64,000 bases of DNA from Arenibacter catalasegens (GTDB taxonomy: Bacteria; Bacteroidota; Bacteroidia; Flavobacteriales; Flavobacteriaceae). Where the stretch lies: the NCBI RefSeq assembly GCF_002909235.1, contig NZ_PHQQ01000022.1, positions 44,866 through 108,865 of the forward strand, given 5' to 3'. Of this stretch, positions 63,876 to 64,000 are shown piece by piece (position 1 is the stretch's first letter; every line of letters starts with the position of its first letter). Under the pieces are notes generated by a model. That model saw nothing but the letters and a program-made list of their open reading frames with translations. It was not told the DNA's origin and ran no database searches. The translations under genes were made by a program, and so were the position numbers.

Positions 63876-64000
63876 TGTCCCGTCCTGAAATAGTGATACA
63901 CTAAAAACTTAGTGTAATGAAAACATCAGAAAATGTGGGGTATACCAGGCGTACCCAAAAAGATTACTCCATTTCTTTTAAGCTTCAATTAGTTGAAGAA
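63876..64000 (+). mobile_element. Left end of an IS3-type insertion sequence, cut by the window end
   Basis: From about 63876 the terminal sequence TGTCCCGTCCTGAAATAGTG resembles the inverted repeats of IS3-family elements of Bacteroidetes. An open frame starts at ATG 63917 (MKTSENVGYTRRTQKDYSIS, then FKLQLVEE), as in the OrfA helix-turn-helix protein, and runs out of the window. It inserted 17 bases after the murA stop. Confidence 0.75.

Noticed and set aside
1..64000. CRISPR arrays and rRNA genes
   Set aside because: No regular series of repeats with spacers and no rRNA sequence was seen.

Overview
The window comes from a Bacteroidetes genome, most likely a marine member of the Flavobacteriaceae. 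The reasons are the Bacteroidetes-type conjugation genes (traE-F-G-I-J-K-M-N-O-Q family), promoters of the TTG-N18/19-TAnnTTTG kind, family-specific housekeeping genes (DUF4290, a START-like protein) and a MurA carrying Asp in place of the catalytic Cys. The genus cannot be fixed from the sequence alone.

Region 1 (1-38,300) is most of an integrative conjugative element whose integrase lies outside the window. A leftward operon (14,388 to 1,938) encodes a ParA ATPase, a DUF3408 protein and the type IV secretion apparatus, ending in an unusually long TraQ-like surface lipoprotein. Rightward from an oriT-like block of hairpins (15,151-15,212) run the relaxosome protein (MobC family) and a MOBP-type relaxase. 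The coupling protein (TraG/VirD4) lies 13 kb away at 30,982-33,498. The space between relaxase and coupling protein is filled with cargo: a Fic protein, an HU homologue with an overlapping membrane-protein gene, a type I restriction system (hsdM, hsdS, hsdR) with an ATPase-TOPRIM gene inside it, and a HipA-like kinase with its DUF3037 partner. Two related primase-like proteins, a DUF3945-like protein and an M23 peptidase complete the element.

Region 2 (38,300-46,000) is a signalling region that has been duplicated and partly destroyed. It holds two histidine kinases, one intact LytTR regulator plus a frameshifted truncated copy, one intact single-domain receiver plus a decayed copy, and a fragment of a Kup potassium transporter fused between broken neighbours.

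Region 3 (46,200-54,650) carries small accessory genes, all on the minus strand, separated by long imperfect palindromes: two almost identical methyltransferase genes 4.2 kb apart, a TPR lipoprotein, a DUF998 membrane protein, tandem cupins, a Crp/Fnr regulator, two group II intron remnants, a membrane-protein pseudogene with two in-frame TAG codons, and a transposase remnant. The layout resembles a gene-cassette array, but no integrase is visible and the palindromes do not match classical attC boxes.

Region 4 (55,300-63,860) is conserved chromosome: tRNA-Met, a START-like protein, a class IV aminotransferase, YqgE, HU, fmt, recQ, an NTPase, DUF493, DUF4290 and murA. A new insertion sequence of the IS3 type begins at about 63,876 and runs off the window. 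The tRNA gene, with an 11-bp tandem repeat beside its 3' end and decayed sequence beyond it, is a plausible boundary of the foreign region, but no matching att repeat was seen in the window.
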